A DNA stretch of 64,000 nucleotides from Globisporangium splendens. Taxonomy: Eukaryota; Oomycota; Peronosporomycetes; Pythiales; Pythiaceae. The notes below the pieces were generated by a model, which saw only the letters and a program-made list of their open reading frames with translations, did no database searches and was not told the origin of the DNA. The position numbers and the translations under genes were made by a program. Where the stretch lies: assembly GCA_006386115.1 (NCBI GenBank), contig VFIW01000028.1, positions 404,512-468,511 on the forward strand, in the 5' to 3' direction. Positions 12,524-23,335 of this stretch are shown here, one piece after another. The stretch's first letter is position 1; every line of letters begins with the position of its first letter.

Positions 12524-14300
12524 ACTTCTTCGTGCATGGCATCTGCACACCAGTGAAGCAACTCTGACCCACGTCGACACGACCCTAGTCAAAGCTACGC
12601 ATACAGTTCACTCCGCAACGGACTGTGACATCATGGCAACAAGAGACTTGAACGGGCAGAAGGTGTCGTTCCATGCACATCCACGTTTCACAAGAATCGT
12701 GCAACTATGGGGTGGCAACGGACGATACAATACGACCAGATCTTTCTATCGGCAACAAGTTGCAGCAACGATGACACAAATTGGCAAAGATACTCGAGAT
12801 GCAGCAGTCAACAAAGCTGTCCATACAGCAGGATCTCTGTGGCCAGGACTACAATTAATCCAGTGGAGCGAATTACACACCATCCCAGGGATTACTGCTT
12901 ATACGGCTCAGACTCTTCTCCGGCTGAAAGCCAACCGACTCTCCATGTGGAACTAGGAGAAAGCTGATCTATCCTGCTCGAATCCCGAATGTTTCCCAAG
13001 TTGTCCAATCTTCTGTTCAACATCTATTCTGGGAGTGTCCGAAAGCCAAACTGGTGTGGAACTACTTTTATGCGCTATGGCGAAGATCGGAATCACTCCT
13101 GGTCACGACCCCGCAATCTGGATCTTCAGTCTGGATCTACCAGATACTCCAAGGCATGCATGGACCACGATCAAGAGACACATTATCGGACACAAGTGCT
13201 CCAATGAACATCTCCAAGATCATCTCTATCCCGTCGCACACATGCTGTGGCGATATATGAGCGCGTCGCTCATACATGCCATTTGGTGTGCGCATCTGCG
13301 ACGCATGGATTCGGATCCAATCGAATCGACTGCTGAGATGGCGATCATGATGACCAGATTAGAGGCAGGAATGCGAAACCTCACACGACTCGCTGAAGCG
13401 CAAGCTGGAGACTCGACGGTCACACGGTTGCAGCAGTTCTCAAGGCATATGTCGACTGCTTTCTCAGCCAAACCGACGCCATCCCCTTGATTCCAAGTGA
13501 TACTCGCGGCGTTTACCTGTTGTTTTTTCGGATGGTGGATCACGCGGCAATCCAGGACCAGAGGGACTGGATCCATTATCGTGCGTGTCCATAAGGACTC
13601 GCACACAGCCAGTTTAATTTGGGCTGCCAGCATGGCCTGTAGCAGGAAGCCACGACCAACAACTTTGCCGAGTACTGGGGTCCCTCATACACGGACTCCG
13701 AGAAGCCCAACACAGTCACTTCGAACTTTTGTACTGATTGGGACAGTGCACTCATTATCTCCCAACAGCGAATGCATCGGTCCACTCGACAGCACCGATT
13801 GGCACGTTTATACCAGACAAGTCGACGACTCGCGGATTGCATCGACATCCTAGGATGGTACCATCACTACCGTGCCTTCAACAAGATGGCGGACTCAGCC
13901 GCCAACCTAGCCATGGACACCAGAACCTCAACGCAGGTTCACTTCCCAACTCCTCGAGCTGCTTTCAACAATCTCACTCAGGATCTTGACAACGACGTCA
14001 TGCATTGGCTTATGCGAAGTTCGGATGACCCAAGGTCATTGGACAACACAAGGCAGCCTCACATAGGACCAAGAGAACATGCCATCCTGGTTAAAGATTA
14101 TTTAGCATTCAGAAGTGATCTAGTGCAATCCGCGCTATAGACACATTTACACTCCTAGATGAAATTCGTAATGAAGATTAGGTAGGAGAATGGATATTGT
14201 AGGTCACGAAGATGAACCTAAATATACCTCACCCTATATAAAAAAAAAAAATATACCTCACCTATAAAGATAAATATACCTCACCTTATAAAGAATTACT
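12524..14300 (+). mobile_element. 5'-truncated, decayed L1-type LINE fragment (copy 1)
   Basis: The sequence matches the C-terminal half of the LINE ORF2 at 31117-32830 nearly base for base from about 12530 on. It carries stops and indels: a TAG in the Met-Trp-Asn block near 12955, a frame change at the zinc-finger region, and further indels in the RNase H block (around 13520, 13650 and 13680). The coding remnant ends at about 14140. The 3' end has degenerate copies of a short unit, TATACCTCACC plus TATAAAGA, interrupted by an A-run (about 14215-14300). It is a dead copy, 5'-truncated as is usual for LINEs. It lies tail to tail with copy 2. Confidence 0.85.
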
Positions 14301-14867
14301 ATTTCACAGCGTCAGCCGCACGCATGCTTGCAAAAAGCCTAAATGAGAAATACGCCATGCCCAACACCACACATTATTCGTTTGCCGCCACAAACAAAAC
14401 AACGAGCCAGCAAGCGCAGTGCACTCCTGACAGCAAAGGCAAATACTGATGAGATCAGAACGCGATGGACGTGTCGGCATGCACAACATATTAACGTGAC
14501 CTGGCGATCGCCTCGGCCTGAACGCGACAGGCGAGTGCGTGCACGCGCGGATCCGTCCTTTTGCTTTGGTGTTTAATTTATAATCTGGCTTTCTGGTGTG
14601 TGCATATCCTGCTGCAAGGAGGTTTGAGGCACAAGAACAAGAAATGAGTCCAATATGTTTGGTGTCGCCACCCGCTGGCTCTTGCCATCGAGATCGTGAG
14701 TACAGACGACGAGCAGAAGAAATCGCGCGGGTTGCGGTGATTCGGCTTATGTGACACCCATTTCGAAGTCCAATGCAGTAACTGAGCAGCGAAACAAGGC
14801 CACACACATTGGCTGCATGTTCCAAGGCAAATAGTGGTGCTTGCAGATGTGATCCTCATTGTCTTTA
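14301..14867. other. spacer between two LINE 3' ends
   Basis: This 570-bp stretch lies between the 3' ends of LINE copies 1 and 2. A 173-codon minus-strand frame (14304-14825) has no recognisable family or typical codon bias. I see nothing else. Confidence 0.4.
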
Positions 14868-14969
14868 TCTTTATAAGGTGAGGTATATTTAGGTTCATCG
14901 TCGTGACCTACAATATCCATTCTCCTACCTAATCTTCATTGCGAATTTCATCTAGGAGTGTAAATGTGT

Positions 14970-17900
14970 CTACAGCGCGGATTGCAATAGATCACTTCTG
15001 AATGCTAAATAATCTTTGACCAGGATGGCATGTTCTCTTGGTCCTATGTGAAGCTGCCTTGTGTTGTCCAATGACCATGGATCTTCCGAACTTCGCATGA
15101 GCCAATGCATGACGTCGTTGTCAAGATCCTGGGTGAGATTGTTGAAAGCAACTCGTTGGGTTGGGAAGTGGACCTGCGTTGAGGTTCTGGTGTCCATGGC
15201 TAGGTTGGCGGCTGAGTCCGCCATCTTGTTGAAGGCACGGTAGTGATGGTACAATCCTCGGATGTCGATGCAATCCGCGAGTCGTCGACTTGTCTGGTAT
15301 AAACGTGCCAATCGGTGCTGTCGAGGGGACCGATGCATTCGCTGTTGGGAGATAATCAGTGCACTGTCTCCAATCACGTACAACGGTTCGAAGTGACTGC
15401 GTTGGGCTTCTCGGAGTCCATGTATGAGACCCCAGTACTCGGCAAAGTTGTTGGTCATGTCCTTCCTGCTATACGCCAGGCTGGCGACCCAAATTAAACT
15501 GGCTGTGTGCGAGTCCTTATGGACACGCACGATAATGGATCCAGTCCCTCCTGGTCCTGGATTGCCGCGTGATCCACCATCGAAAAACAACAGGTAAACG
15601 CCGCGAGTATCACTTGGAGTCAAGGGGATGGCGTCAATTTGGCTGAGAAAGCAGTCGACATATGCCTTGAGAACTGTTGCAACCGTGTGACCGTCCGAGT
15701 CTCCAGCTTGCGCTCCAGCGAGTCGTGTGAGGTTTCGCATTCCTGCCTCTAATCTGGTCATCATGATCGCCATCTCAGAAGTCGATTCGATTGGATCCGA
15801 ATCCATGCGTCTCAGATGCGCACACCAAATGGCATGTATGAGCGACGCGCTCATATATCGCCACAGCATGTGTGCGACGGGATAGAGATGATCTTGGAGA
15901 TGTTCATTGGAGAACTTGTGTCCGATAATGTGTCTCTTGATCGTGGTCCATGCATGCCTTGGAGTATCTTGTAGATCCAGACTGAAGATCCAGATTGCGG
16001 GGTCGTGACCAGGAGTGATTCCGATCTTCGCCCATAGCGCATAAAAGTAGTTCCACACCAGTTTGGCTTTCGGACACTCCCAGAATAGATGTTGAACAGA
16101 AGATTGGACAACTTGGGAACATTCGGGGTTCGAGCCAGTTGTCCACATGTTATCACGAAGCTGGAGTGGCCGCCTTGGAATTGCATCGAGCGGCGTGATG
16201 TACGTCGAAGAAGTCCTTGTGTTGTGCAGCAAGATTTCCCCGATGACCTGAGCGATGTGAGAGGTTGTGATTGCCCATTTGGAGACTGCTGTGGCACTCA
16301 TCGTCATCAGCTCAGTTCTGATGTTGGGTACTGACAAGCCTCCATTCATTTTTTTGAGTTCAGCTTGTTCTTCCTTCGTCCACGGTTTCGCAGGCTTACC
16401 ATTCCTTGAGCCCCAGACAAATTGTTTCACTAGGTCGTGTAGCTGATTGACAATAGCCGTAGAGGGCCAGGAGTGCCTGGCCACATAAAGCACTTTGGGT
16501 ATGATGACGGCACTGGCAATTGCTGCGCGTTGGGCGCCAGAGTGAGTTTTGAGACGCGCAAGTCGAAGTCTGACACGTAAGGTTTGGATGCACTTGGACC
16601 AGTTACTTGCATTCGAAGGCGTTTGTCCGACTTGGATGCCGAGGTAGCGGTAATGTTCCTCACGTTGTAGCACATGAATGTCACTGACTGACTCTTCGGT
16701 GGAGCTATATTCCTTGTTTAGCGGTAATACTGCAGATTTGTGCCGATTGACTCGAAGCCCAGAAGCTGCTCCATATTTGTCCAGGATTGCAAACACGGCA
16801 CTAATATCCTTGGGATCGCTAAGATAAATGGTCGTGTCGTCTGCGTATCCTCCAAGTCTGACTTCAGTTGCGCATCCTGCTGCCTGGAGTTCAACGCCGT
16901 GTATTTCGTCACTCGCTTCGATTTTCCGATAAAGAACCTCTAACGCCAAGATGAAGAGAAGAGGGACCAGCGGACATCCTTGACGAATCCCGGATGTTAC
17001 GTTGTACTTTCTCGACAGGAAACCGTTGACAATGAACTTGTAAGTGGTTTGAGAGTGTAACACCTTCACTAAGTGTACGAACTTCAATGGGAATCCAAGA
17101 TGCTGGAGCGCTTGTGCCAGAAAGCTGCGATCGAGTGAATCATAGGCTTTAGCAAAATCAAGGAGCAACGCGATCGCTCTGGACATGGCGGGGTCGCTCG
17201 TGACCCGCTGTTGCGCAGCCAATAACACATCGATCGTAGTCGGGATTGCTCGCCCTGGAACGAAACCAGCTTGCATGTGATGGATAAGCCAAGGGAGCAC
17301 AGTTCGTAATCTGGTTGCAAATATCCGTGTGAATATTTTGTAATCAGAGTTGAGGAGTGCAATTGGTCTGTAGTCCAGCGGCGACGCAGCAGAGACGGAC
17401 TTTTTTATGCAGTGAATATGTGCTTCACTGAACGAACTTGGTAGAACGCATTCGGGTATCCACAAGTTGAAAAGTCGCTCGAATAGACCGGTAATCTCGT
17501 CACAGTGGTCTCTGTACCAGTCGTTGCCGAGTTCGTCAGGACCGTGAGCTTTGCCTCTCTTGCATTTCTTCACAGCCTGTTTAATTTCACTCGAATCGAT
17601 CGGTTTGAGCAGGAAGCCTAATCTGTCCGACGGAGGAACAGCTGTTCCTGGATCAAGGATTTGATCGATGTCAGTTTGCAGAGTGGGCGCCTGTTGCATG
17701 ATTGATTTCCATCCTTCTCCCATGTCGTCAGCAAGTTCTCGTGAACGCATGGGTCCGTAAGTCGCTGTGCCACCGAGTGTGAAGATAGTGTTGTCAAGGA
17801 ACTTGGTCGAGATACGCTTGTAGAAGGATTTACTCGTTTTTCGTTCATGATGCATGTGCTCCCGAAAAATGCGGTCCCGTTTCGAAGCCTGCCACTTCGA

Positions 17901-18071
17901 TTTGCATTCTGCAATGGCACGACGAATACTCGTGGCGGTGGTAAGGAACTCTTGCGACAACTCCACGCTATGATCACCCACTGCTCCACCAGAGTGATCG
18001 AGCATCTGCAATTCCGATTCTGAGAGGCGTCGTTGCAACCTCTGGATTTTCTTCTTGTATCCTTGATTCAA
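14970..18071 (-). CDS. LINE ORF2 part: reverse transcriptase + RNase H
   Basis: This is a continuous 1033-codon frame (the first Met at 18071 is not the native start, since ORF2 begins further upstream in other frames). RT motifs are clear: PDELGNDWY, LLDFAKAYDSLDR, SGIRQGCPL and the catalytic block GGYADDTTIYL. Next comes WTTGSNPECSQVVQSSVQHL, an RVT-type zinc-binding motif fused by an internal deletion to upstream RT thumb sequence. The C-terminal RNase H domain starts with LLFFDGGSRGNPGPGGTG and continues with NNFAEYWGLIHGL and VIGDSALI. The G-rich DGGSRGNPGPGG style is that of archaeal-like RNase HI, as known from plant L1 elements. The product would prime and copy LINE RNA; this copy lacks an intact endonuclease in cis. 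Confidence 0.85.
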   Translation of the reverse strand: MNQGYKKKIQRLQRRLSESELQMLDHSGGAVGDHSVELSQEFLTTATSIRRAIAECKSKWQASKRDRIFREHMHHERKTSKSFYKRISTKFLDNTIFTLGGTATYGPMRSRELADDMGEGWKSIMQQAPTLQTDIDQILDPGTAVPPSDRLGFLLKPIDSSEIKQAVKKCKRGKAHGPDELGNDWYRDHCDEITGLFERLFNLWIPECVLPSSFSEAHIHCIKKSVSAASPLDYRPIALLNSDYKIFTRIFATRLRTVLPWLIHHMQAGFVPGRAIPTTIDVLLAAQQRVTSDPAMSRAIALLLDFAKAYDSLDRSFLAQALQHLGFPLKFVHLVKVLHSQTTYKFIVNGFLSRKYNVTSGIRQGCPLVPLLFILALEVLYRKIEASDEIHGVELQAAGCATEVRLGGYADDTTIYLSDPKDISAVFAILDKYGAASGLRVNRHKSAVLPLNKEYSSTEESVSDIHVLQREEHYRYLGIQVGQTPSNASNWSKCIQTLRVRLRLARLKTHSGAQRAAIASAVIIPKVLYVARHSWPSTAIVNQLHDLVKQFVWGSRNGKPAKPWTKEEQAELKKMNGGLSVPNIRTELMTMSATAVSKWAITTSHIAQVIGEILLHNTRTSSTYITPLDAIPRRPLQLRDNMWTTGSNPECSQVVQSSVQHLFWECPKAKLVWNYFYALWAKIGITPGHDPAIWIFSLDLQDTPRHAWTTIKRHIIGHKFSNEHLQDHLYPVAHMLWRYMSASLIHAIWCAHLRRMDSDPIESTSEMAIMMTRLEAGMRNLTRLAGAQAGDSDGHTVATVLKAYVDCFLSQIDAIPLTPSDTRGVYLLFFDGGSRGNPGPGGTGSIIVRVHKDSHTASLIWVASLAYSRKDMTNNFAEYWGLIHGLREAQRSHFEPLYVIGDSALIISQQRMHRSPRQHRLARLYQTSRRLADCIDIRGLYHHYRAFNKMADSAANLAMDTRTSTQVHFPTQRVAFNNLTQDLDNDVMHWLMRSSEDPWSLDNTRQLHIGPREHAILVKDYLAFRSDLLQSAL

Positions 18072-18289
18072 TCTGGCGAAGTACGATTTTTTAGCTTCAA
18101 GGTACCCGATCCTGAGCGCGATCTTTGCTTCATCCCACCAATTTGCTGTGGCCAGAGCATAATCACGAGGCGAAGAGTAACGTCCACGTAATTCATCAAG
18201 TTGATCATGAGCTTTTTCGAAGAAATCTTTTCCAATACTCGCCGCATGCGCCGCTGCATTCTTCGGAAGTGGATAGACAACATCGAGGT

Positions 18290-19330
18290 TTCTTGCTTTG
18301 GATCACCTTGTCAGGAGCAGCTACCCGGATCGTGACTCCATTGTGATCGGAGAATGGACCAGCTACGCTTTGGTAGACGCTGCGAACCCAGTCGAGATGG
18401 TCATTGCTGCAGTACCATCGGTCGAGCCTACTGCTGGCACTGTCACTGAAGGCAGTGTATAGTAGTAGGTGTGATGCTGCCGATGGAATGCTTTGACGTC
18501 TCGTGTGTCCGTGGCGCGAAGAGCATCATCCTCGAGGGTATCAACAAGATTCAATTTCTGGAGCAGTTTCTTCAATTCCCTGGAATCGTGCACTTTGTTG
18601 TGGTTGTTGTGAGACCTGTCTGCCATCTGGTTGAGAGTGCAATTAAAGTCTCCACCGCACAGAATGGGTCCATCATGTGACGAGAGGAGACCTGATAGTG
18701 CTCTGTAGAAAGCTCCCCTTGCAAATACGGTAGAAGGAGCGTAGATGTTGAGAAGTAACACCGTTTCACCACGCAACGTCACCGTAGCTGCCATCCAGTG
18801 CGCATTCCACTGATCCTGCTTATATGGAGCCAGTGTAGGTATGCACGAATAGGGATTCAACAAGATCGCCACTCCTCCTTTGCGCTCGGTGGAAGCTGAC
18901 CAGAGAGAGAGAGTCTGGGATCCGACTCTTCCGATGGTTCCTGAAAAATCCAACTTCGACGAAATCTGGATTGCATTGATGCCACTTCGGTCTCCAGGAC
19001 GTGCGTTTCTTGGAGAAAGACAATGTCCAATGATTCTGAGTCATCAGTCTGTCGAAAATGTGAAAACCACGCGTTCAGATTGGCGTCGGATTTGGAGAAC
19101 CCCATCACATTCTGTGTGTGGAATCCAACAGTTAGCTCATGGCGAGCACTGACTGTCGCACTGCGCCTTCTTGGTCGGTGGTTGTCACGACGAGCTTGGG
19201 TTGTGGGTTGATATGGTCGCAACGGTAGTCCATCGCCGGAATACGTTGATATGCCTTGTATTCCACGCTGTACTTCCGCCGGAGAGACAGTTGAGCCATC
19301 TCCCCCTGCTCGCACTGAACTGCCACCAAG
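18290..19330 (-). pseudogene. LINE ORF2 endonuclease (EEP/APE type), frameshifted
   Basis: Endonuclease pieces lie in different frames. The start, GFHTQNVMGFSKSDANLN followed by DIVFLQETHV, is in the frame of 18857-19516. Next come GGVAILLN, VLLLNIYAPS and ILCGGDFNC in the frame of 18363-18953. The final SSRLDRWYCSNDHLDWV and FSDHNGVTI lie in a third frame (about 18440-18330). The catalytic Glu of LQET, the Asp/Asn of GDFN and the His of SDHN are all still encoded, but at least two frameshifts separate them. Confidence 0.75.
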
Positions 19331-20684
19331 TACAGTGCGAGTTGAGGCACCATGGGTGCCTTTGGTTCTGATTGTGCCGCTGTTGGGCCTCCAGCTCATG
19401 CTGGTGCGCCAATAGCGACCATGACGTCGTCGTGCCCACAATCGCATCAATTGCTGATTGAAGAGAAGACGAACGCCAATATTCTTCAGCTCGGGTTTCA
19501 GGCATAACGTGACCAACGGCTTCGTGCTTGGGGAACATGCTGGGCAGTAGAAGACTTATCACATTGAGAATTGCCCATTTGTCTGGGTCGATGGGTCGCG
19601 AGACGGTCGCGGTCAATAGGCTATCATCTAGCTTTTCAAGTCTGTTCCACTGCTTGATGTTGTCAGTCATGGACCAACGAGCGGAGCCTTGCGGACAGGC
19701 GTCAACAGCCGTGGTCCATTTCTTACAAAAAGCTCGCACTTGTGCGCTAACTGCACCGTCAGCTGAGTGATGCCGGATTAATGCGCGTTGAGCTTGACTG
19801 TTTATGCTGTGCCCAAAATCAAGGAGCTTTTTCACTGGGAACATGCGCAAGACCTCCAGTGGAAAAGGCAGTGCGCAAATGAGCGCACTTAGAGCATCCA
19901 CGTGACTGGGAATCCATCCAGTCAATTTGGAGACGTCGCTTGGATCAACTGAAGGCAAGCTGAATCTTCGATTTTGTCGAGTCGCCGTGGTCCAGTCGTG
20001 CATGGCTTTGTTGTTTGCACGAAAATGCTGTCTTCGAAGGGCTTGTTCAGCAGCCGTCAATTGTTCGAGCTCCTCTTTCGATCCAATCAATCGTCCAACC
20101 AGAGACTTGCGTACTTGCCCATCGTCCTGGACAGAGTGAGACGGTGAGGAAGGAGGCGTCTCAAATTCGCCGCTTTCACTGTCATTGGAAAAGGTTGACT
20201 CTTGACTGGCCTCGGATTGACCTGGTGTCGTTGAAGCCGCTGCTTTTAAAACTGAGGACGCAAGTTCTGGGATCTTTCGTGCCCGTGGCCGATTTAACGT
20301 ATGAGAGTGGGAATCTGGTTCTCACTCCGGTTCCTGGAATCGATGTTCATCATCCGTCGACCCTGTACCTAGTCCACTACCCATCGCCGCATTGATTTCT
20401 GGCCCGGAGCCAAAGACACTCGTTGGGTCTGCATCTCGAGATTCAGCAGGGTCAATGTGTCCAGTATCTTGGTCAGCGCTACCTGGAGTTGGCTGGTTCA
20501 TCGAGGGAGGACCATTGCCTGCATCCTCGGTACCATTTTGACTGCGCATTTCCTGGTGAAAGGCTTTAGTCACCTCTGCTGGCAGAGGGAGAGTGGCTTG
20601 ACCATTTGGCGGGGTCACAGCACCTCCCGTCAGATCTTGCAGGTGCATCGTGGAATCCATCGACGTGGAATCTGCCAAGGACAT
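19185..20684 (-). pseudogene. LINE ORF1-like frame with internal stop
   Basis: From the ATG at 20684 the frame runs to a stop at 20322-20324 and continues, in the same frame, from there to 19185. The first part is Ser/Pro/Thr-rich. The second contains GSKEELEQLTAAEQALRRQH and a Trp-containing helical region. No zinc knuckle or RRM is obvious. It precedes and overlaps the endonuclease frame, the place expected for LINE ORF1, whose product would bind LINE RNA. The stop could be a real lesion or reflect a split ORF1. Confidence 0.5.
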
Positions 20685-20900
20685 CGTGACATCGAAGTGC
20701 GAGGGATCTTCAGAGTACCCAGAGGTGGTATCAGCTGATGGCTCCGATGATGGTTGCTGGTTTACCGATCCATTATCTCTAGACGCTGAGGGAAATGACT
20801 TCGAGCCGGGCTGGCTCGTTCTTGATTGCTCCTCGTCTTGAGTCTGCGCAGTGGGAGACGCTGTGAAATAGTGGTCATTTACTGCTTACGCAATGGTTTG

Positions 20901-21601
20901 ATCAAGTCGGAATCTGTATCGTGCTGTACCGCCTGTCCCCGTTCCACAGCTAAGGCATGTGTGCTGGGCGAAGATAACGAAGAGAGTTTTTGCAGTAGTG
21001 GTGTCAACTTTCTAAGACCGCGTTTGGTAACGCGAATTCTGCCAGAAGGCGGACAAAAACAGCCAAAGCTGCACTCCCGCGATAATGGCCATTATCGTGG
21101 AGTGTTTGGCGAGCCATTATTGCGTTTCGTATGGGTGAAATTGCTACTGCATATTGTAGTATGAGTGTCCTTGAAGAATTGCAGTTCGACAAGGCTCACT
21201 GGCGTGTCGAGAACGAAGGTGCGGTGCCAGAATGGCGATCACAGAGACCACTTCGTCGTCGCTGCTGGAACCTGAACTCGAACTGCTTGACGATGAGCCT
21301 CGATGGTTTGCGCTCATCTTGATTAAAGTGTTTGTGGCGCCTCCGAGACAAGACAGTACCCGGTGGCGGTCACAGCTCGTCTCCTCACACTACACACATG
21401 TTGTGTTGCGGCAGCAAGTCTGTTGATGCCCTGAAACTCCATAAATGGATACCTTCTTATATTTATGACTACATCTTTGAACACGATATAGAGGGGTTAC
21501 ACAGACTGCATCGACAGAATGGTGCTGCCAAACACTCCATAACACAATAATGCTCAATCTGCCAGTTGGCTCCAATCCACGACAATCTGCGTTCTGTCAG
21601 A
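20901..21601. other. intergenic with an 18-bp perfect palindrome
   Basis: No gene was seen here. At 21080-21097 there is a perfect palindrome (CGATAATGGCCATTATCG), flanked by CACTCC and its complement GGAGTG, giving an inverted repeat over 21072-21104. It may be the joined ends of a small inverted-repeat transposon. The LINE 5' end lies somewhere to its left. Confidence 0.5.
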
Positions 21602-23335
21602 TCATTCTGTCAGATTTGCCAAACGACCCCCTAAATAATGATGCATGGGTTGTGTTGTCATTTGCTGTTGCTGCTTCTGCTGGAGGAAGCGCACGACGGT
21701 GGCGATGAGCAAGTCGCCGTTGGCGATCGGCGTGCAGAGCTTCGTGTTTTCCTGGACAGCGGCTGTCTCGGGCGACAAGTTGTATCGCGCCACGAGCACG
21801 CGACGCAGCACCATTTTGCGGGCGCCAGTCGCTTCGTCGGTTGTCGGCGTGATCGTGAGGCTGTTGCGGCAGCCAGATACACAGAAAAAGAGAGCACAAG
21901 CAGTGTGATCAGGCACTTTGTCAACAAGTCCCGATTTGCTCGCAAGGGATAGGAAAACATGCACACCACGTACGCGCTGCATGCAGTGGTGACGGATTCC
22001 TCGCTCGAGCTTGGGTACAGCTCGTCGTGGTCGATCACGTCGACAAAGAAGACGCCGACCCCATCGACGACGGAGACGCCCGTTGCATAGTTGCTGGTGG
22101 ACTCAATCGCCTTGCTCGTGTACCGGATGCGAGAGTAATCGAGGTAATCCCCAAAGTGCTGCAGTTCCTGGTTTTTGCAATTCCAAAGCAGGTACATAAG
22201 CATCGTGAGTGGCGAGTATTACTCTCTGATATTGCATTTTGACAAGGCAAAGTGCGAGAAAGCATCGTGCGTTCAGTCCGTACCGTGGCGTGCATGCTCG
22301 TGCCGGTGTGGCGCTCCATTTCAACCGGGAGCGCCGCAAAGTACGACAGCGTGGCGTCAAACACGTCTTGGAACGACGCGTGCGGGATCTCCGCGACAAA
22401 GATGCTCGACACCAACGTGTGGTCCCTGGCGCCGGTGACACGGGTCTGTGAGTGTGGATTCGCGCTTGGAACAACCCCACGCGTGGCGTTTGTAAGAGCG
22501 CTCGGTAGTTTGCGAGTGGCGCGCTGAAACAAGCCTTCGAGCGCCGCCGCGCGCTCAGCAGGATCTCGACCCAATTGGATCCGTTCATGAACGCTGCTGT
22601 AAAGCTGCTGGTCGTCCGAAAACAACGGCGACTGGAGCAACCTCGTCTGCAGCGACGCGACCACAAACTGCTGGTACGAGAGCTCGCTGTGGAGCTGTGC
22701 GCTCAGCTGCTCGACTTGGTTGGCTTGCCACTTCTCCTTCACTGCTCGGCGCGCGGTGCGGAGCGTCAACGGGTCTGGAATCTGCTCTTCCCATTTGGAG
22801 TTCAGCTCGAGGAGCTCGTCCTCCAGCTGCGCGACTTCGCATCGAAGCAAACGGAGCTCATGCTGTAAAATTCAGCATAGAAGAAAGCATGTCAACTCAA
22901 TCCTCCAGTAATGTCCGACGTCATGCCGATTCTCATGATTTTTCTAGTTCGTACCGTTGCGGTAAGTGGCACCTTGCGCTGCGGGTCAGAATCTGACGCT
23001 TTGGCTGGTGGGGGTGGCGCGATTCGGTGGGGACTTCCCGCTGTCGCCGCGTTGTCCGATCGCGGTCGTTTCTTAGTGGTCGGAGTGTCTGGAAGTGAGA
23101 GCGCGGCCAGCGCCTCCGGGAGCTTCCGGGTCGGTGGGGAGGCAGTCTCCACTGGGATCGGGGTTCCGAACGACGGCGTCGAGGCTGGAGGGCTCGCTGG
23201 ACGCAACGGAGGCGGGGAAACCGCAGACGACGACGAAGAGGACGGGAAACGAGCCCGACGGAAGTCTGGATGGACTTCGTTCTTGGCGTAGTGCCGCTCT
23301 TCGTCCCCCGTTGTGCCTCGACTGCGCGCGAGCAT
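21602..23335 (-). CDS. M96/START-like family protein, 4 exons
   Basis: Exons in coding order: 23335-22955, 22862-22284, 22167-21974 and 21860-21602; 470 residues. All introns are GT-AG (92, 116 and 113 nt). The frame is open far upstream to 23599 from a non-ATG codon; the ATG at 23335 gives the low-complexity N terminus typical of the family. Exon 2 begins HELRLLRCEVAQLEDELLEL (coiled coil) and contains IPDPLTLRTARRAVKEKW. The START-like part contains FFVDVIDHDELYPSSS. Splicing exon 2 to exon 3 restores a gap-free alignment with the gene at 5969-7435 across 25 residues, ending in Ile-Arg-Tyr. Intron 3 splits a codon after Ala-Cys-Ser at the same place as in 8659-10185. Biochemical function unknown. 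Confidence 0.8.

Larger units (their letters stand above)
14868..20900 (-). mobile_element. L1-type LINE, nearly full length but damaged (copy 2)
   Basis: In coding order this copy has an ORF1-like frame (from 20684), an endonuclease region (about 19330-18290), reverse transcriptase, a zinc-binding block and RNase H, ending at 14970. The 3' UTR ends in the same CCTAAATATACCTCACCTTA tail as the other copies. The 5' limit (about 20900) is approximate; I could not identify a target-site duplication. Frameshifts break the endonuclease, a stop breaks ORF1, and a stretch of roughly 270-300 residues between RT and the zinc-binding block present in copy 3 is missing. The copy is therefore unlikely to be autonomous, although 1033 codons of RT-RNase H remain open. 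Confidence 0.85.

Noticed and set aside
14304..14825. 173-codon minus-strand frame between the two LINE copies
   Set aside because: No homology that I can recognise, mixed codon use, and it sits in a spacer between repeat ends.
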